64,000 nucleotides of DNA from Kalaharituber pfeilii (GCA_015179045.1 WHUZ01000001.1:248001-312000), one strand, 5' to 3'. Shown: positions 31,987 through 42,474, numbered from the stretch's first letter. Numbers and translations are program-made. Notes: generated by a model not told the origin, from the sequence alone.

Positions 31987-32995
31987 ATTGTGGCTACCGT
32001 TAGTTACACCGCCGGCTTGTTGTCGATCGTGACTGAGTCGATGGGGAGGCCCTTGCTGTCGTTGATGCTGAAGCACTGCATAGGGGTGTTGAGGAGTTGA
32101 GATCACTGGTTGTCGAATCATACATCTTGTGGGCGTGGAGGAACTTGGGCTGATAGGAATGTCAGTCTGGTCAATGTTTGAGTGTGCTCGCGGATGATGC
32201 ATCGATGCTTACCTTCTTCTTCCCGCCATTGCTATCCTTGCCGTCCCACCATGAGGTACTGCCACCATTCAGAACGTTACCAGAGGCACCTGTAGCAGTG
32301 ATTTTGGTGCCGCTAACGGAGACCAGGGGACCCGCCCACCCCTAGTAGCCGAAATTGACTTTTCCGTTGAAGATGACCTTAGTGCCGGTCCATAGTCCCG
32401 TCAAGTCGAGGGTTTGACCCGCAGGGACTGCCAGGTTGCCCAAAACCTCTCGGGACAGGCACTTTCTGCCTGTACGCACACTGGCCGTTTTTCTCACTTA
32501 TGATCGCCTGGTCTCAGCCTGGGCCTCAGCTTGACTCCAAGCTGGCCATGGAATTGCCCCAAGATGCCGGTAACCTCCGCTTGTCTGAGAGTGCTTTCAC
32601 TTGATCTGCCGGTAGCTTCCGCTTGATCTGAGAGTACGTCCCGCTTGGTCTGAGAATACAACATCCCGCTCGGTCTGAGAATATAACTAATATATATTGA
32701 GCTAAAATACAAAGCTACTGTACGAGGGCTGAACTATCTAGCTACAACAATAAGATCTTGTGTTTCATTAAGTCCTGGTGATGGTGCCCTGCCACGTGCA
32801 TGTCCCTGTCTTTTTCCACGTCTAGATCCAGATCCGCCCCAGCCCCAGCTGCCGCCCCAGCCCCAGCTGCCACCCCAGCCCCAGCTGCCACCCCAGCCCT
32901 GGCTGCCGTCCCAGACTCGAGATGTACAGCCCTAGCGACTCGTTGCCTCTGACGGTTTTCTGCGAGTTCATTGGCAGTTTGTTGCCGTAGCCGCT

Positions 32996-33933
32996 TTAAA
33001 GTTTGTGCCCTTGGAGTAGGTGTCGGAGGAAGAACTTCAGGAATTCGTTCTTCAATTTCGTGTCGACTTTGAAATTGCGGATAAGTTGTGCAGCCTGACG
33101 AGCTTGAAAGGAAGCAAATCGTTGAGCCTGCTCAACTGGTAACTGAGCGTGAAACTCCTCTAGCTTTACTGTTGTCTCAATCAAGGTTGGTTGCAGGGTT
33201 CTGGCATGTGTTGGAAGACTGGGTCCGGGAGTAGCACTAGACCCAGCTGGTGAAAGTTGAGAAGAATTGAGGTACCAACGAGAATGAATTAAGGATAGTG
33301 GAATATTGGAAGTAGGGACAAAAGGCTTAAGCTCATGATAACATGGAAGCTGAAATTGATTTCGTATTGTACATTGACAGTCCTCCTCTTCTAATGTAGC
33401 GGTACACGACTTTAGCCACTCAGTTCGAATAAAATTGAGAGCATAATGTGTGATAACACTACAAAGGCTATGTAAGGAATTAGGGTGGCTAATAGGAATT
33501 TTAGTACGACTATCAGCCTCTGATTCAGCAACCCGAAAAGTAAGAGTCTGAATATGATCTGTTAGGGCTGTAACTGTATCTTGTAGTGATAATTGTGGAC
33601 TTAATGCTGCTTTGAGAGGCCGGTGATAGCTTTCGGTCCGCTGTGTTGAATAACATCCTAAATTTGACAGCCTATAAGTATGTAGACGAATAAATTGGTT
33701 CTCTTTACAAAACCAATTATTCTCTAAATACATAACTTCAGTATCATAAAGCTGTGCGCTAAGTGCATGCCGATTATCCTCTAACTGCTCAGGTGTTGAA
33801 GATTTGATGTATCGCCAAACATACCCTACAAGCTCATTCCGCTTAAGTTTATCATAATGGCCAGAGTTGGTAAGTCGTGCTTTGATGTTTTCAGCTGCAT
33901 GCCACTCGCACAATTGATGTTGAACTACCGAGG
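32996..33933 (-). pseudogene. MULE transposase, C-terminal half
   Basis: Reading from 33933: VVQHQLCEWHAAENIKARL (the C..H segment typical of MULE transposases), CYSTQRTESYHRPLKAALS, a helical region, and a SWIM-type zinc finger CQCTIRNQFQLPCYHEL (CxCxnCxH). It ends at 32996 after LKFFLRHLLQGHKL. The N-terminal half with the first catalytic Asp residues is missing: the frame begins at the border of the hAT MITE, only 8 bp from the MULE TIR. Internal deletion after MITE insertion would explain this. It is a non-autonomous derivative. Confidence 0.85.
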
Positions 33934-34257
33934 TAGTGAGCGGCACGAGCCGAGCCAGCTCGAGCTGGCTCGAGCTCAAACGAGCCAAGATCATGCTTGT
34001 GTTTTTCTTGACAGCTCGCTAAAATGCTTAGCCAGTGCAAGGTTTCATAAACTGTAAATACCTAATATGGTAATAATTAGAGACTTGGAGCTCATTCTAA
34101 CCTACCAACAACTTCGAAATGCACAATTTACCTGATAGTAGTGAGAAAAATGAAAATTTAGCTTAGTTTAATTTAGTTTGTCAATATTATGTATATAGTC
34201 AATCCAGGCTCGAGCTCACCCTCCAGCTCGGCTCGAGCTAGCTCGTGCCGCTCACTA
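33934..34257. mobile_element. hAT MITE, both ends present
   Basis: It starts TAGTGAGCGGCACGAGCCGAG and ends GCTAGCTCGTGCCGCTCACTA; the interior is shared with the copies at 27488 and 29741. The 8 bp on each side (TACCGAGG and CGATTCTG) differ, so one flank was lost with the deleted part of the MULE. GCTCGAGC-type palindromes fill both ends. Confidence 0.88.
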
Positions 34258-34726
34258 CGATTCTGAAAAACGGCCAGTGTGCGTACAGGCAGAAAGTGCC
34301 TGTCCCGAGAGGTTTTGCAGGTTGCCAATGCTGATGGTGCTGCAGCTCTTCTTGGCCGCAGAAACATAACTAACGCTGGTGATTATTCAGGAGGTACCAC
34401 GCTCCTTGATGCTCGACTTGACGGAAGCGGCGTGGATGGAAGTGAACTGCAGGACAGCAGCGAAAAGAGCGGTGGTGACACGCATGGTGAAATTTAGCGA
34501 AAGTATATAACTTAATGAATGTATATCAAGAGTGTATAGTAGTTCGTTTCGAACGAGAGAATGAATGTGGTGGAATGAGTGTTGAAAGAGTGAATGGAAC
34601 ACCGAAGCTGATCTGAACAGGGTATAAGAATGAATGGTCAACTGAGGAAATCGACCTCCTTATGAGCTTGTGGTACTTGTATTTAGTCCTTAGTCAGTTT
34701 TTTCCTTAGTGCTAGTTTTTATATAT

Positions 34727-34783
34727 ACCTCGCCATAGCCCATAGGGCGGCATGCGAGTAATGAAATAAAAAAAAAAAAAAAT
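34727..34783 (+). mobile_element. LINE-B tail
   Basis: CCTCGCCATAGCCCATAGGG, CGGCATGCGAGTAATGAAAT and an A-tract. Possible imperfect direct repeats (TTAGTCCTTAGT near 34683, TTGGTCCATAGT near 34785) would make the insert about 90 bp. The rest of 34500-35125 shows no gene other than the GH28 start on the minus strand. Confidence 0.75.
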
Positions 34784-35204
34784 TTGGTCCATAGTACGCT
34801 GTGGGCAACTGAACTTCTTGCAGCACCCAGCTTACTGTGTGAGAACAGAGTGTACTAGTAGTGCCAACTATAGCTACATATATCACATGACTTCACCTTA
34901 CAAGCCGACTTGAACTCTATCTCGAAACTCCAAAACTGGCGACCAGATATTCTACTACGTGCAGCACCATGGGAGGCCTGCTACCGAAATCCGGTGCAAC
35001 CAGACTACCGAAATCCCTAGGTCTAAGTATCCCTAAAAATTCAGAACAATCGGAGTAGGAATATGCGCCAAGAATTCATCTCATCCTGCGTACCCCGCTT
35101 TGTTGTGTAGAGCCTCGAGTCCCCTTTTTTTTTTTTTTTTTTTTTTTTTTATTAGGTAACCCATGGCAGGGTGCCTGGGCAAGCCTTCAAAGCCCAGACA
35201 AAGC

Positions 35205-36433
35205 CTCCCCTCCGGAACACAAGCTCAGACAGCTGGAGAAATGGCAGTATGGAGTAGCCAGGGAGATAGTCGGGGCTCCATCGGGGACGAGGAGGGACGT
35301 GGTGGAGGGGTTGGCAAACTTGGAATCAGTTGAGACCTTTGTGAACGGAGAGGCGAAGAGGGTGGAAGCAAGAGCATTGAGGTTTGAGAAGGAACCAATA
35401 AGAGACCCGCAACCGGAGACCAGGTACTTAAGAGGATCACTCGAACACCGCGACCCCTTACCAATTCATATACATCAGTTCCATCCCAAAGACCTTAGTG
35501 GACAAGAGTGGGAAGACGTCATAGCCAGAGAGACAGAGGAGGGGTGGGTGAGTATATACACAGATGGAAGCAGGAGAGAGGGGAGGACAGGAGCTGGAGT
35601 ATACCAGGGGACCAAAGACAGATCCGTGTACCTGGGGAGGCAATGCACGGTGAACGATGCTGAATTAATAGCGGTAGGAGAAGCCCTGAAAGGAGAGGGA
35701 GAGTTGTTGGTCGTCACGGATTCCAGAGTTACCATAACAAGACTACAAGGGATAGCGAGTGGAGACCTAACGCCAGAGGGGTCGGCGGAGTTTGTGAGGA
35801 GGCGGTGGGAAGAGAGGGTAGCCCGAGGGGAATATGACGTTGCGGTGTTGTGGGTGAAATCGCACAGAGGAGTCAGGGGCAACGCCATGGCGGACATGGC
35901 GGCGAAGGTTGCCACAGCAATGCAATACCAGGATGAGACAGTGACAGAGGCGGGGATCAGACAGCAGGTCAAAGAGTGGAGAGCCGAGGAGAGAAAGAGA
36001 TTGAAGTTGTCGTACAGACCACTGGAGTATCTAGGGAGCAGGAGAAGGGTATCCACTCTCGCGGGAATCTTGGGAAACAAGGGACTACGACAGTGGAGAC
36101 ACAAGATAGGGAAAGAGACTTCTCCCGAGTGCAGGTGGTGCGGAAGAGACTATGAAAATTTTGCGCACATCATGGGGGGGTGCGAGGTGTGGAGGAAGAG
36201 ACTACCGAGAGGAGAGGAGGGTCTAAGGGGGCCGATAAGGGATGAGGGGGTTAGGGGGGGAGAAATGACGCTGGCGGAGGTGATGGACTGGGCGGCAGAG
36301 TAGACGGAGTGGTGCAGGACACGCTCGATGTTGCGACGTTGTTTTTTACTTTTTCTGTGATGTTATACTCTGTTTATTCGTTGTTATGTATTTAAATCCT
36401 CGCCATAGCCTACAAGGCGGCATGCGAGTAATG

Positions 36434-36464
<31 letters not shown>
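35205..36464 (+). mobile_element. LINE-B 3' half, about 1.25 kb
   Basis: A 5'-truncated LINE that carries the RNase H domain, the C-terminal knuckle, a 3' UTR and the tail CCTCGCCATAGCCTACAAGG, CGGCATGCGAGTAATGACAT plus poly(A). It sits in LINE-A with an approximate duplication AAAGCCCAGA. It links the hairpin tail to a LINE coding region, which identifies all solo family B tails. Confidence 0.9.
35206..36303 (+). CDS. LINE ORF2 C-terminal part: RNase H and zinc knuckle
   Basis: Truncated at its start by the insertion. The frame is open from 35206 (KLRQLEKWQYGVAREI) to the stop at 36301-36303. RNase H motifs are in order: WVSIYTDGS (first Asp), VNDAELIAVGEAL (Glu), ELLVVTDSRV (Asp) and HRGVRGNAMADMAAK (last Asp). 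All four catalytic acidic residues are present. The C-terminal knuckle CRWCGRDYENFAHIMGGC (C-x2-C-x9-H-x4-C) follows, and the protein ends AEVMDWAAE. The reverse transcriptase and endonuclease are absent. The undamaged frame suggests a fairly recent insertion. Confidence 0.9.
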   Translation, partial: SPPEHKLRQLEKWQYGVAREIVGAPSGTRRDVVEGLANLESVETFVNGEAKRVEARALRFEKEPIRDPQPETRYLRGSLEHRDPLPIHIHQFHPKDLSGQEWEDVIARETEEGWVSIYTDGSRREGRTGAGVYQGTKDRSVYLGRQCTVNDAELIAVGEALKGEGELLVVTDSRVTITRLQGIASGDLTPEGSAEFVRRRWEERVARGEYDVAVLWVKSHRGVRGNAMADMAAKVATAMQYQDETVTEAGIRQQVKEWRAEERKRLKLSYRPLEYLGSRRRVSTLAGILGNKGLRQWRHKIGKETSPECRWCGRDYENFAHIMGGCEVWRKRLPRGEEGLRGPIRDEGVRGGEMTLAEVMDWAAE

Positions 36465-36562
36465 GCCCAGAGACAGGCTTAACAAAGAAAGTTCTACATA
36501 CATATCCCCGTTCCATCCCCCTCTCCCCTTCTAGAACCTGATTCCGGAAAAGAAATTTTCTA

Positions 36563-37064
36563 TGGTGCCGGCAGCTTAGTACCAACACCAAATTTAGGGG
36601 GTGACAAATCGTGTATCCGCAACACCACAACTACGGATCTGGAATTTTTAATCTTGTAAATCTATAGTATTTGCTATTGCGAACAATTTACGAGATTAAA
36701 AAAAAATAATAAAAAAAAACTGCACATGTGGATAGGGAAATAAAAGAGGACATTTTGTATGGGAAGGGTAAAAAAAGTTACTTGCCAAGAAGGCAAAAAT
36801 TTCCTAAATAGGCAATTTTTTGGCACTTAGTCAGCTAGTCTTGGCACATTTCCTCTACTAGTAATCACTGGTTCCAATGGCTGAGTAATGCATGCATATT
36901 ATGCATCTCTGGGTGCATATAATGCAATAAGTACTATGTTAACACAAAAGTGCAAGGGGCTTGGTATGAGACTAACTCAAAAGAGAAAAGAAAAGCGAAA
37001 AAAGGCTGCTGACTAATGGTCGAGCGAAATGTTGCAAGGTGTTGGTACTAAGCTGCCGGCACCA
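36563..37064. mobile_element. Tc1/mariner-type MITE with perfect 27-bp TIRs
   Basis: TIRs at 36563-36589 and 37038-37064 are exact inverse complements, starting TGGTGCCGGCAGCTTAGTAC. TA flanks both sides (36561-36562 and 37065-37066). The 502-bp interior is AT-rich and non-coding. It splits the LINE-A copy, whose unsplit counterpart at 55240-55320 lacks it. Confidence 0.92.
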
Positions 37065-37515
37065 TAACACGTCCTCCCTTCTTTTCCATGTCGCTCCAGT
37101 TCTCAAAACCTTCTTGACTGTTCTTCTGGTGGAAAGCGAGGTGCTCCCCCGTTTGCACCTCCCCGCACCTGCACTTATCCGAATTCGGCCACCCCCAGCC
37201 TTTTCAACCACATCGCACATCTCCCTCTCTCCCCTTTCCCATATCCCTCCACCTCTCTCTTCTCCTTCCTCCACATCTTAACTCTCTGCCGCATCCCACT
37301 CCTGGTGGCCACTTCTCTCCCCTTCTGACCTCCCCTTCCTCATGTCCCCTTACCCGCTCATAGTCTGAACCGCTCTATACATCTACGAATCTGCATTCAT
37401 TCCAACAGTCCAAACTTGCCCCCGGCACCGAGTCTCTCACGGAATTGACATATCTTATTAGTATACCTTCACGATACATTTTCCGAATCTGATCGCATAT
37501 TCTTAGTATTGGGAA

Positions 37516-40500
37516 ATGGATCCCTTTTCCATTTCGACTGGAGTTGCTGGCTTCCTCTCCTTAGCGCTTGAGCTTGGGAAGATCCTAAGCAATTATACGA
37601 GCCAGGTCAATTCTGCTCCAAAGGATGCTCAGGACTTACTCACTGAAATTACTGCACTGAGTCCCACCCTCAAACAGCTGATTACCTTTCTGAGAAAGGA
37701 AGATATCAAAGGGAATTTTCGCCAAACTTCTGCTCTTTGTATCGTGATTGAGATTTGTAAGAGCAAGATTGAAAGGCTTCACCCAAAATTAGTCAAGTTT
37801 CAAGTGTCAGGAGGATTTAGTGACCGCTTGAAATGGCCATTCAAGAGAGAAGAGTGTGTTGAGATAGTCCAAACATTGCATCGCTGCACTCAAACAATTG
37901 AATTTTCGTTGACTATTGCGAACTGGTATTTCTAATTCCCTAGACATTTGCATTTCCAAATACTAAGTAATCATAGTGAACTTCTATCAAAGACATCCGA
38001 AGAGGTCATAACTGGCTTATCACAGCAAAAGCAGCAAATAGACTCTGTTATGTCGATGTTTCCTGTTATCCCAGATCAAATGTCAAAGATGAGCACAACC
38101 CTTGGCGAGGTCTTGGGTTTCGTCTCAACGCTGAATCAACTGGCTATCGTTATGCAGCAAATCAAGCTTGGTGTACAGAACTTGCAGCTGAATATGGACG
38201 GTGCGTGTACTTACTACTTTTTCCTTTGATTTTTGGTGTGGCTTATATATATTTACTGCCTTTTCAGTGGAGAACACCGAAAAACTCCTGGCATGGTTGT
38301 CACCACTTGAGCCACAGAAACGACATCAAGATGTCAAATCTAGCCGACTTAAAAATACGGGAACTTGGATTCTTCAGACAGACCAATTTAAGTCTTGGCT
38401 GTCAAGCAGTATTGAAAGGCCAAGTGAACGCATTTTAGGTTGTTATGGGATGCCCGGAGCTGGGAAAACAGTCATTGCGTATATATCCCCAGCTGCTGTT
38501 TTGAATTTATTGCTGCCTATATAGTATTACAGCTTCGCTAACGGTTCTTGAAGATCTGTTGTCATTGATCATCTATCTCTCGAAGTCGAGCAACTAAGAG
38601 CAGCTATCGTCTACATCTACTGTGACTATCGGGACCAGAAATACCAAGTTCCTCTACACCTTGTTGGAAGCCTCATAAAGCAATTGGTGCTGAGACTCTC
38701 CTCATCTTCTCAACCATTACCTGAGATGATCACCAAGAAGTTTGCATCTGCTAGGACGTCAAGTGCAAGGCTACACCTTGATGATGCCAAAGCTATGTTG
38801 AAGGATCTTGTACAAAAGCTTGACATCACCTTTATCTGCATTGACGCAATGGATGAGTTGGAAGACCAAACAAGAATAGAGTTCCTCACATTGATCAAGG
38901 ATATTTTGTACATGGAGCGTTCCAGTTCTGAAATCCAATCTAACAGCATGGTATGGTTATTGTTCACTGGGCGGCCAAATGTTAAGGACCAAGTGTGTCG
39001 AGTTCTGGGGACACAATTGAAGTCGTTAGAGATTGTGGCTAAGGATGACGACATCCGGAGATACCTTACGCATAAGATTGATAGCGATCCGACACCTGAC
39101 GCTATGAATAGCAAGCTCAAGGATGAAGTATTACAGGTGTTATTGGAAAAGTCTCAAGGAATGTAAGTTTTAAATGTGCCATATAAATCAAGTCGATATT
39201 AATCCTTTTTATCAGGTTTCTACTCCCTGCGTTACACATAAACATGATTCTGCAAAAACCAACGATTAGGAAGCGACGAGATGCACTACACAATCTACCA
39301 ACTGGTCTCTATGCTGCCTATGAGATAACTATATCCAGAATTCAACAATCAGCCCGTAGAGCTGAGCTAGGTATGAAAGTGCTCATGTGGATATGCCTGG
39401 CCGAGAGACCATTAAAAGTGATAGAACTCCGCCATGCATTAGCCGTGGAGGACGAAGATACAGCTCTTGATGAGGAAAACATTCCTTCAGAAAAGACGCT
39501 CCTTGACTGCTGCTATGGATTAGTCATTATTGATGATGAGAGCTCCTCTGTGCGTCTAGTGCACTATACACTCCAAGAATATTTTAAGTTACACTACGAA
39601 AAACACTTTCCAACAGGCCATAATTCACTCGCAAAAACATGTTTAACGTACCTGAATTTCAGTCCTTTAGCTTGTCCTTGTGGTTCAGTCACTAAGCTCG
39701 ATCGACTTAAAGTAGTCTTCCCGTTACTGAATTATGCTTCTTGTCAGTGGGGCCACCACGCGCGAAAGCAGTGTGATGGGTCTGTAGAGGCACTGGCTAC
39801 CAAGCTGCTTCGGCTACATCATCCTGCAGGAGTTCAGCAATTAAGCCGAGTTCTCAACCGTGACCTTCGCTACCGTCTCCGTATCTACGATGACAGGTGG
39901 GATAGTACTTTTTGCGGGATACATACCGTAGCGTACTTTGGAGTTGAGGGTATTCTGCAAGTGTTACCACACACTCCAAACCTAAATTCAACTGCCCAAC
40001 GCAGAGGTGGTGTCAGTCCGTTGGTTTATGCGATCTGGTACTACCGCAACGAGGCTGTAGTGCGCTTGCTCCTTGAGCGAGCTGATATCGAAGCCGACGC
40101 AAAGGATCAAGACGGCAGGACTCCGCTTTCATATGCTTCTGAGGAAGGCCATGAAGCTGTAGTGCGTTTGCTGCTTAAACGAGCCGATATTAATGTGAAT
40201 GCAAGGGATAACACTGCATCGATGATGAGATACGGTGGGTGGAGTGTATCGAGATCCACTTCAAAGTCTCCAAACAGCAGAGCTCCACTTTCATACGCTG
40301 CTGAGAAAGGCTATGAGGCTGTAGTGCGCTTGCTGCTTGAGCGAGCCGATGTCGAAGCCAATGCACAGGATGACGATAGCAGGAGTCCGCTTTCATATGC
40401 TGCTGGGAGAGGTCATGAGGCTGTAGTGCGCTTGCTTCTTGAACGAGCCGATGTCAAAGCCGAGTTACGCGATAAAATGGGCATGACTCCGCTTTTATAT

Positions 40501-41595
40501 GCTGCTGGGAGTGGCTATGAGGCTGTAGTGCGCTTGCTTCTTGAACGAGCCGATGTCGAAGCCGATTTACGGGATAAAATGGGCAGGACTCCGCTTTCAT
40601 ATGCTGCTGGGAGAGGCCATGAGGCTGTAGTGCGCTTGCTTCTTCTTGAACGAACCGATGTTGAAGCCGATACAAAGGATCAAAAGGGCAGGGCTCCACT
40701 TTCATATGCTGCTAAGAGAGGCGATGAGGCTATAGTGCGCTTGCTTCTTGAAAGAGCCGATGTCGAAGCCGACGCAAAGGATCAAGAGGGCAGGACTCCG
40801 CTTTCATATGCCGCTGAGGGAGGCGTTGAGGTTATACTGGGCTGGCTTCCTGAACGAACACCTGGGTATAGCGGGACTTCGCTTTCACATGCTGCCGAGA
40901 GACGCTATGAGGCTGTAGTGCGCTTGCTTCTTGAACGAGCCGATATCGAAGCCAATTCACAGGATGCCAATAGGAGGACTCCGCTTTCATATGCTGCTGA
41001 GAAAGGCCATGAGGCTGTAGTGCGCCTGCTTCTTGAACGAGCCGATATCGAAGCCGATTTACGGGATAAAATGGGCAGGACTCCGCTTTCATATGCTGCT
41101 GAGAAAGGCCATGAGGCTGTAGTGCGCTTGCTGCTTGAGCGAGCCGATGTCGAAGCCAATTCACAGGATGACAATAGTACGACTCCGCTTTTATATGCTA
41201 CTAGGAGAGGCCATGAGGCTGTAGTGCGCTTGCTTTTTGAACGAGCCGATGTCGAAGCCGATTTACGCGATAAAATGAGCAGGACTCCGCTTTTATATGC
41301 TGCTGGGAGAGGCTATGAGGCTGTAGTGCGCTTGCTTCTTGAACGAGCCGATGTCGAAGCCGATTTACGGGATAAAATGGGCAGGACTCCGCTTTCATAT
41401 GCTGCTGGGAGTGACCATGAGGCTGTAGTGCGCTTGCTTCTTGAACGAGCCGATGTCGAAGCCGACGCAAAGGATCAAGAGGGCAGGACTCCGCTTTCAT
41501 ATGCTGCTGAGAGAGGCCATGAGGCTGTCGTAGCCTTGCTTCGAGAGAGTGCGAGGCATGGAAGAAGAGACTACCGGGAGGAGAGACGGGGCTGA
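37516..41595 (+). CDS. STAND receptor 1: N-terminal domain, NACHT, ankyrin repeats
   Basis: Likely a cytosolic non-self receptor that oligomerises on ligand binding. Exons: 37516-37925, 37968-38200, 38268-38478, 38554-39162, 39216-41595; every intron is GT-AG and the joined length is 3843 nt (1280 aa). Residues 1-140 form the fungal STAND N-terminal domain (MDPFSISTGVAGFLSLALEL). NACHT: P-loop GCYGMPGAGKT near residue 276, Walker B ITFICIDAMDEL near 375, LFTGRP near 423. A winged-helix-like segment (LPTGLYAAYEITISRI, AERPLKVIELRHAL) follows. From about 750 some fourteen ankyrin repeats of 33-34 aa occur, nearly identical to each other (GHEAVVRLLLERADVEADLR). The last 18 codons come from an inserted LINE tail, so the native C-terminus is lost. 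It is paralogous to the fragment at 12290-13588. Confidence 0.9.
40015..41541 (+). repeat. Near-identical ankyrin-coding tandem repeat, about 102-bp unit
   Basis: The unit GAGGCTGTAGTGCGCTTGCT, TCTTGAACGAGCCGATGTCG, then AAGCCGA and a variable word, GGCAGGACTCCGCTTTCATA, TGCTGCTGAGAGAGGCCAT recurs about 14 times. Differences concentrate in two short windows: DLRDKM, DAKDQE and NSQDDN alternate; GRGH, EKGH and GSGY alternate. The codons elsewhere are the same even at silent positions. Confidence 0.92.
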
Positions 41596-41851
41596 AGATG
41601 CCAATAGGAGTGGAGAAAGGGAAGGGGAAGGGGAAGGAAGAGGGGGAGAAGAAGGGGATGAAAGAGGGGAGAAGAAGGGGATGACACTGGCCGAGGTGCT
41701 GGACTGGGCAGCGAGTTAGCTGTTTTTTATTCGACCATTATTTTTCCTTTACGCTCTTTTCTTATCTATCATCTGCGATTCACACATTCTGTACTTAACA
41801 CCTCGCCGTAGCCTGATAGGCGGTATGCGAGTAATGAAATAAAAAAAAAAA
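41542..41851 (+). mobile_element. LINE-B 3' fragment inside the ankyrin gene
   Basis: It begins in the ORF2 knuckle region (TGCGAGGCATGGAAGAAGAG, ACTACCGGGAGGAGAG) and carries ACACTGGCCGAGGTGCTGGA, CTGGGCAGCGAGTTAG. It ends CCTCGCCGTAGCCTGATAGG, CGGTATGCGAGTAATGAAAT and poly(A). The perfect 12-bp duplication GTAGCCTTGCTT lies at 41530-41541 and 41852-41863. The hairpin inner stem is GCCT/AGGC. Confidence 0.95.
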
Positions 41852-42258
41852 GTAGCCTTGCTTATTGTGCGAGCCGAAGTGGATGTAAATGCAAGGGACT
41901 GCAATGGCCAGAGTCCACTTTTATATGCTGTCAAGAAGCTTTGTGGTGGTGAGATTACAGTGAGTTACTCCTTGAGCGAACAGATATTGACGTAACTTTA
42001 GACCCCCTAAAATTCCACCTTGCTCTTTTTTTGCGGCGTGGCGGACAGGGCCCTGATCATGTGATACGCAAGCTCCTTGAGCGAACTGATATCGACGTAC
42101 ACGCAAAAGATAACTGTGGCAATACTCCGCTTTCGTACGCCAATGAGAAATGTAATTATGACACTATCGCGCGCCTACCTGCTGAGCGAGCAGCATTGGA
42201 TGCAGAGGTAAAGTCAAGCCGTAAATTGCGGAGAAAGTCGCTGCCATACAGTACGTAG
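41852..42258 (+). pseudogene. Displaced 3' end of STAND receptor 1
   Basis: Directly after the LINE the ankyrin frame resumes: VALLIVRAEVDVNARDCNGQ, SPLLYAVKKL. It runs to a stop near 41995. Another frame at 42031-42258 gives RKLLERTDIDVHAKDNCGNT, PLSYANEK and then a basic tail. These are the former C-terminal repeats, now cut off from the gene; the frame change near 42000 is further decay. Confidence 0.82.
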
Positions 42259-42429
42259 CAGGAGAAGGACACGGTGAGTGCTATATTGCGCCACTTGCTC
42301 AATAGTATCCAGGGATGCAAATCAAAGTCTACATATATAGGACAGTACGGGAAACATCTCCTTAGGAATCCTTAGGAATCCTATTCCTTTCAAAGTGCGT
42401 TTGCGGAATGCGGGGTCAATGTCTTGTTT

Positions 42430-42464
42430 TGCACGCGATCACTGATATTGGAAAAAAAAAAAAA
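42430..42464 (+). mobile_element. LINE-B half-hairpin micro-insertion (22-nt body)
   Basis: TGCACGCGATCACTGATATTGG plus an A-tract, flanked by GTCTTGTTT at 42421-42429 and 42465-42473. It is the 3' arm of the hairpin and what follows it. It is the shortest insertion seen; the 9-bp duplication is short, so confidence is moderate. Confidence 0.68.
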
Positions 42465-42474
42465 AGTCTTGTTT

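Larger units (their letters stand above)
32441..34317 (-). mobile_element. MULE (Mutator-like) element with perfect 53-bp TIRs
   Basis: The first 53 bp (32441-32493, starting CAAAACCTCTCGGGACAGGC) are the exact inverse complement of the last 53 (34265-34317). The 9-bp duplication CAGGTTGCC (32432-32440 and 34318-34326) lies in GH28 coding sequence; 9-bp duplications and long TIRs are typical of MULEs. It carries the C-terminal half of a transposase, an 18-bp minisatellite (about 32834-32912) and a hAT MITE (33934-34257). Confidence 0.95.
29558..34485 (-). pseudogene. GH28 endopolygalacturonase gene in four pieces
   Basis: Pectin-cleaving secreted enzyme. Piece 1 (34485-34318) has a signal peptide, MRVTTALFAAVLQFTSIHAA, and later YVSAAKKSCSTISIGNL. 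The MULE follows; piece 2 (32440-31987) continues VPAGQTLDLTGL, then [10 protein letters not shown] and [19 protein letters not shown] hairpin insertion follows. Piece 3 (31936-31283) holds the catalytic motifs: [13 protein letters not shown] (family NTDGFD), [10 protein letters not shown] (family NQDDCLA), [12 protein letters not shown], and the RIK region. After the hAT composite, piece 4 (29740-29558) gives [20 protein letters not shown] and [18 protein letters not shown], then an early stop. Short introns are visible (for example near 32215-32160). The stop after FGY, the stop after the signal region and the altered motifs show the gene is dead independently of the insertions. Confidence 0.9.
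35127..37280 (-). mobile_element. LINE-A 3' end, split by LINE-B and a mariner MITE
   Basis: The T-tract and tail at 35127-35204 (CCATGGCAGGGTGCCTGGGC, AAGCCTTCAAAGCCCAGA) continue at 36465 (GCCCAGAGACAGGCTTAAC) and, after the MITE, at 37066 onward. Near 37090-37190 the minus strand carries the family A ORF2 C-terminal zinc knuckle with CKRGSTSLSTRR-like, frame-shifted sequence. The corresponding unsplit copy is at 55097-55440. Everything between 35205 and 36464 is LINE-B. Confidence 0.78.

Noticed and set aside
40190..41500. Minus-strand frames opposite the ankyrin repeats (ALQPHGLSQQHMKAES repeats)
   Set aside because: They are antisense shadows of the repeated ankyrin coding unit with no independent start, motif or splice logic.
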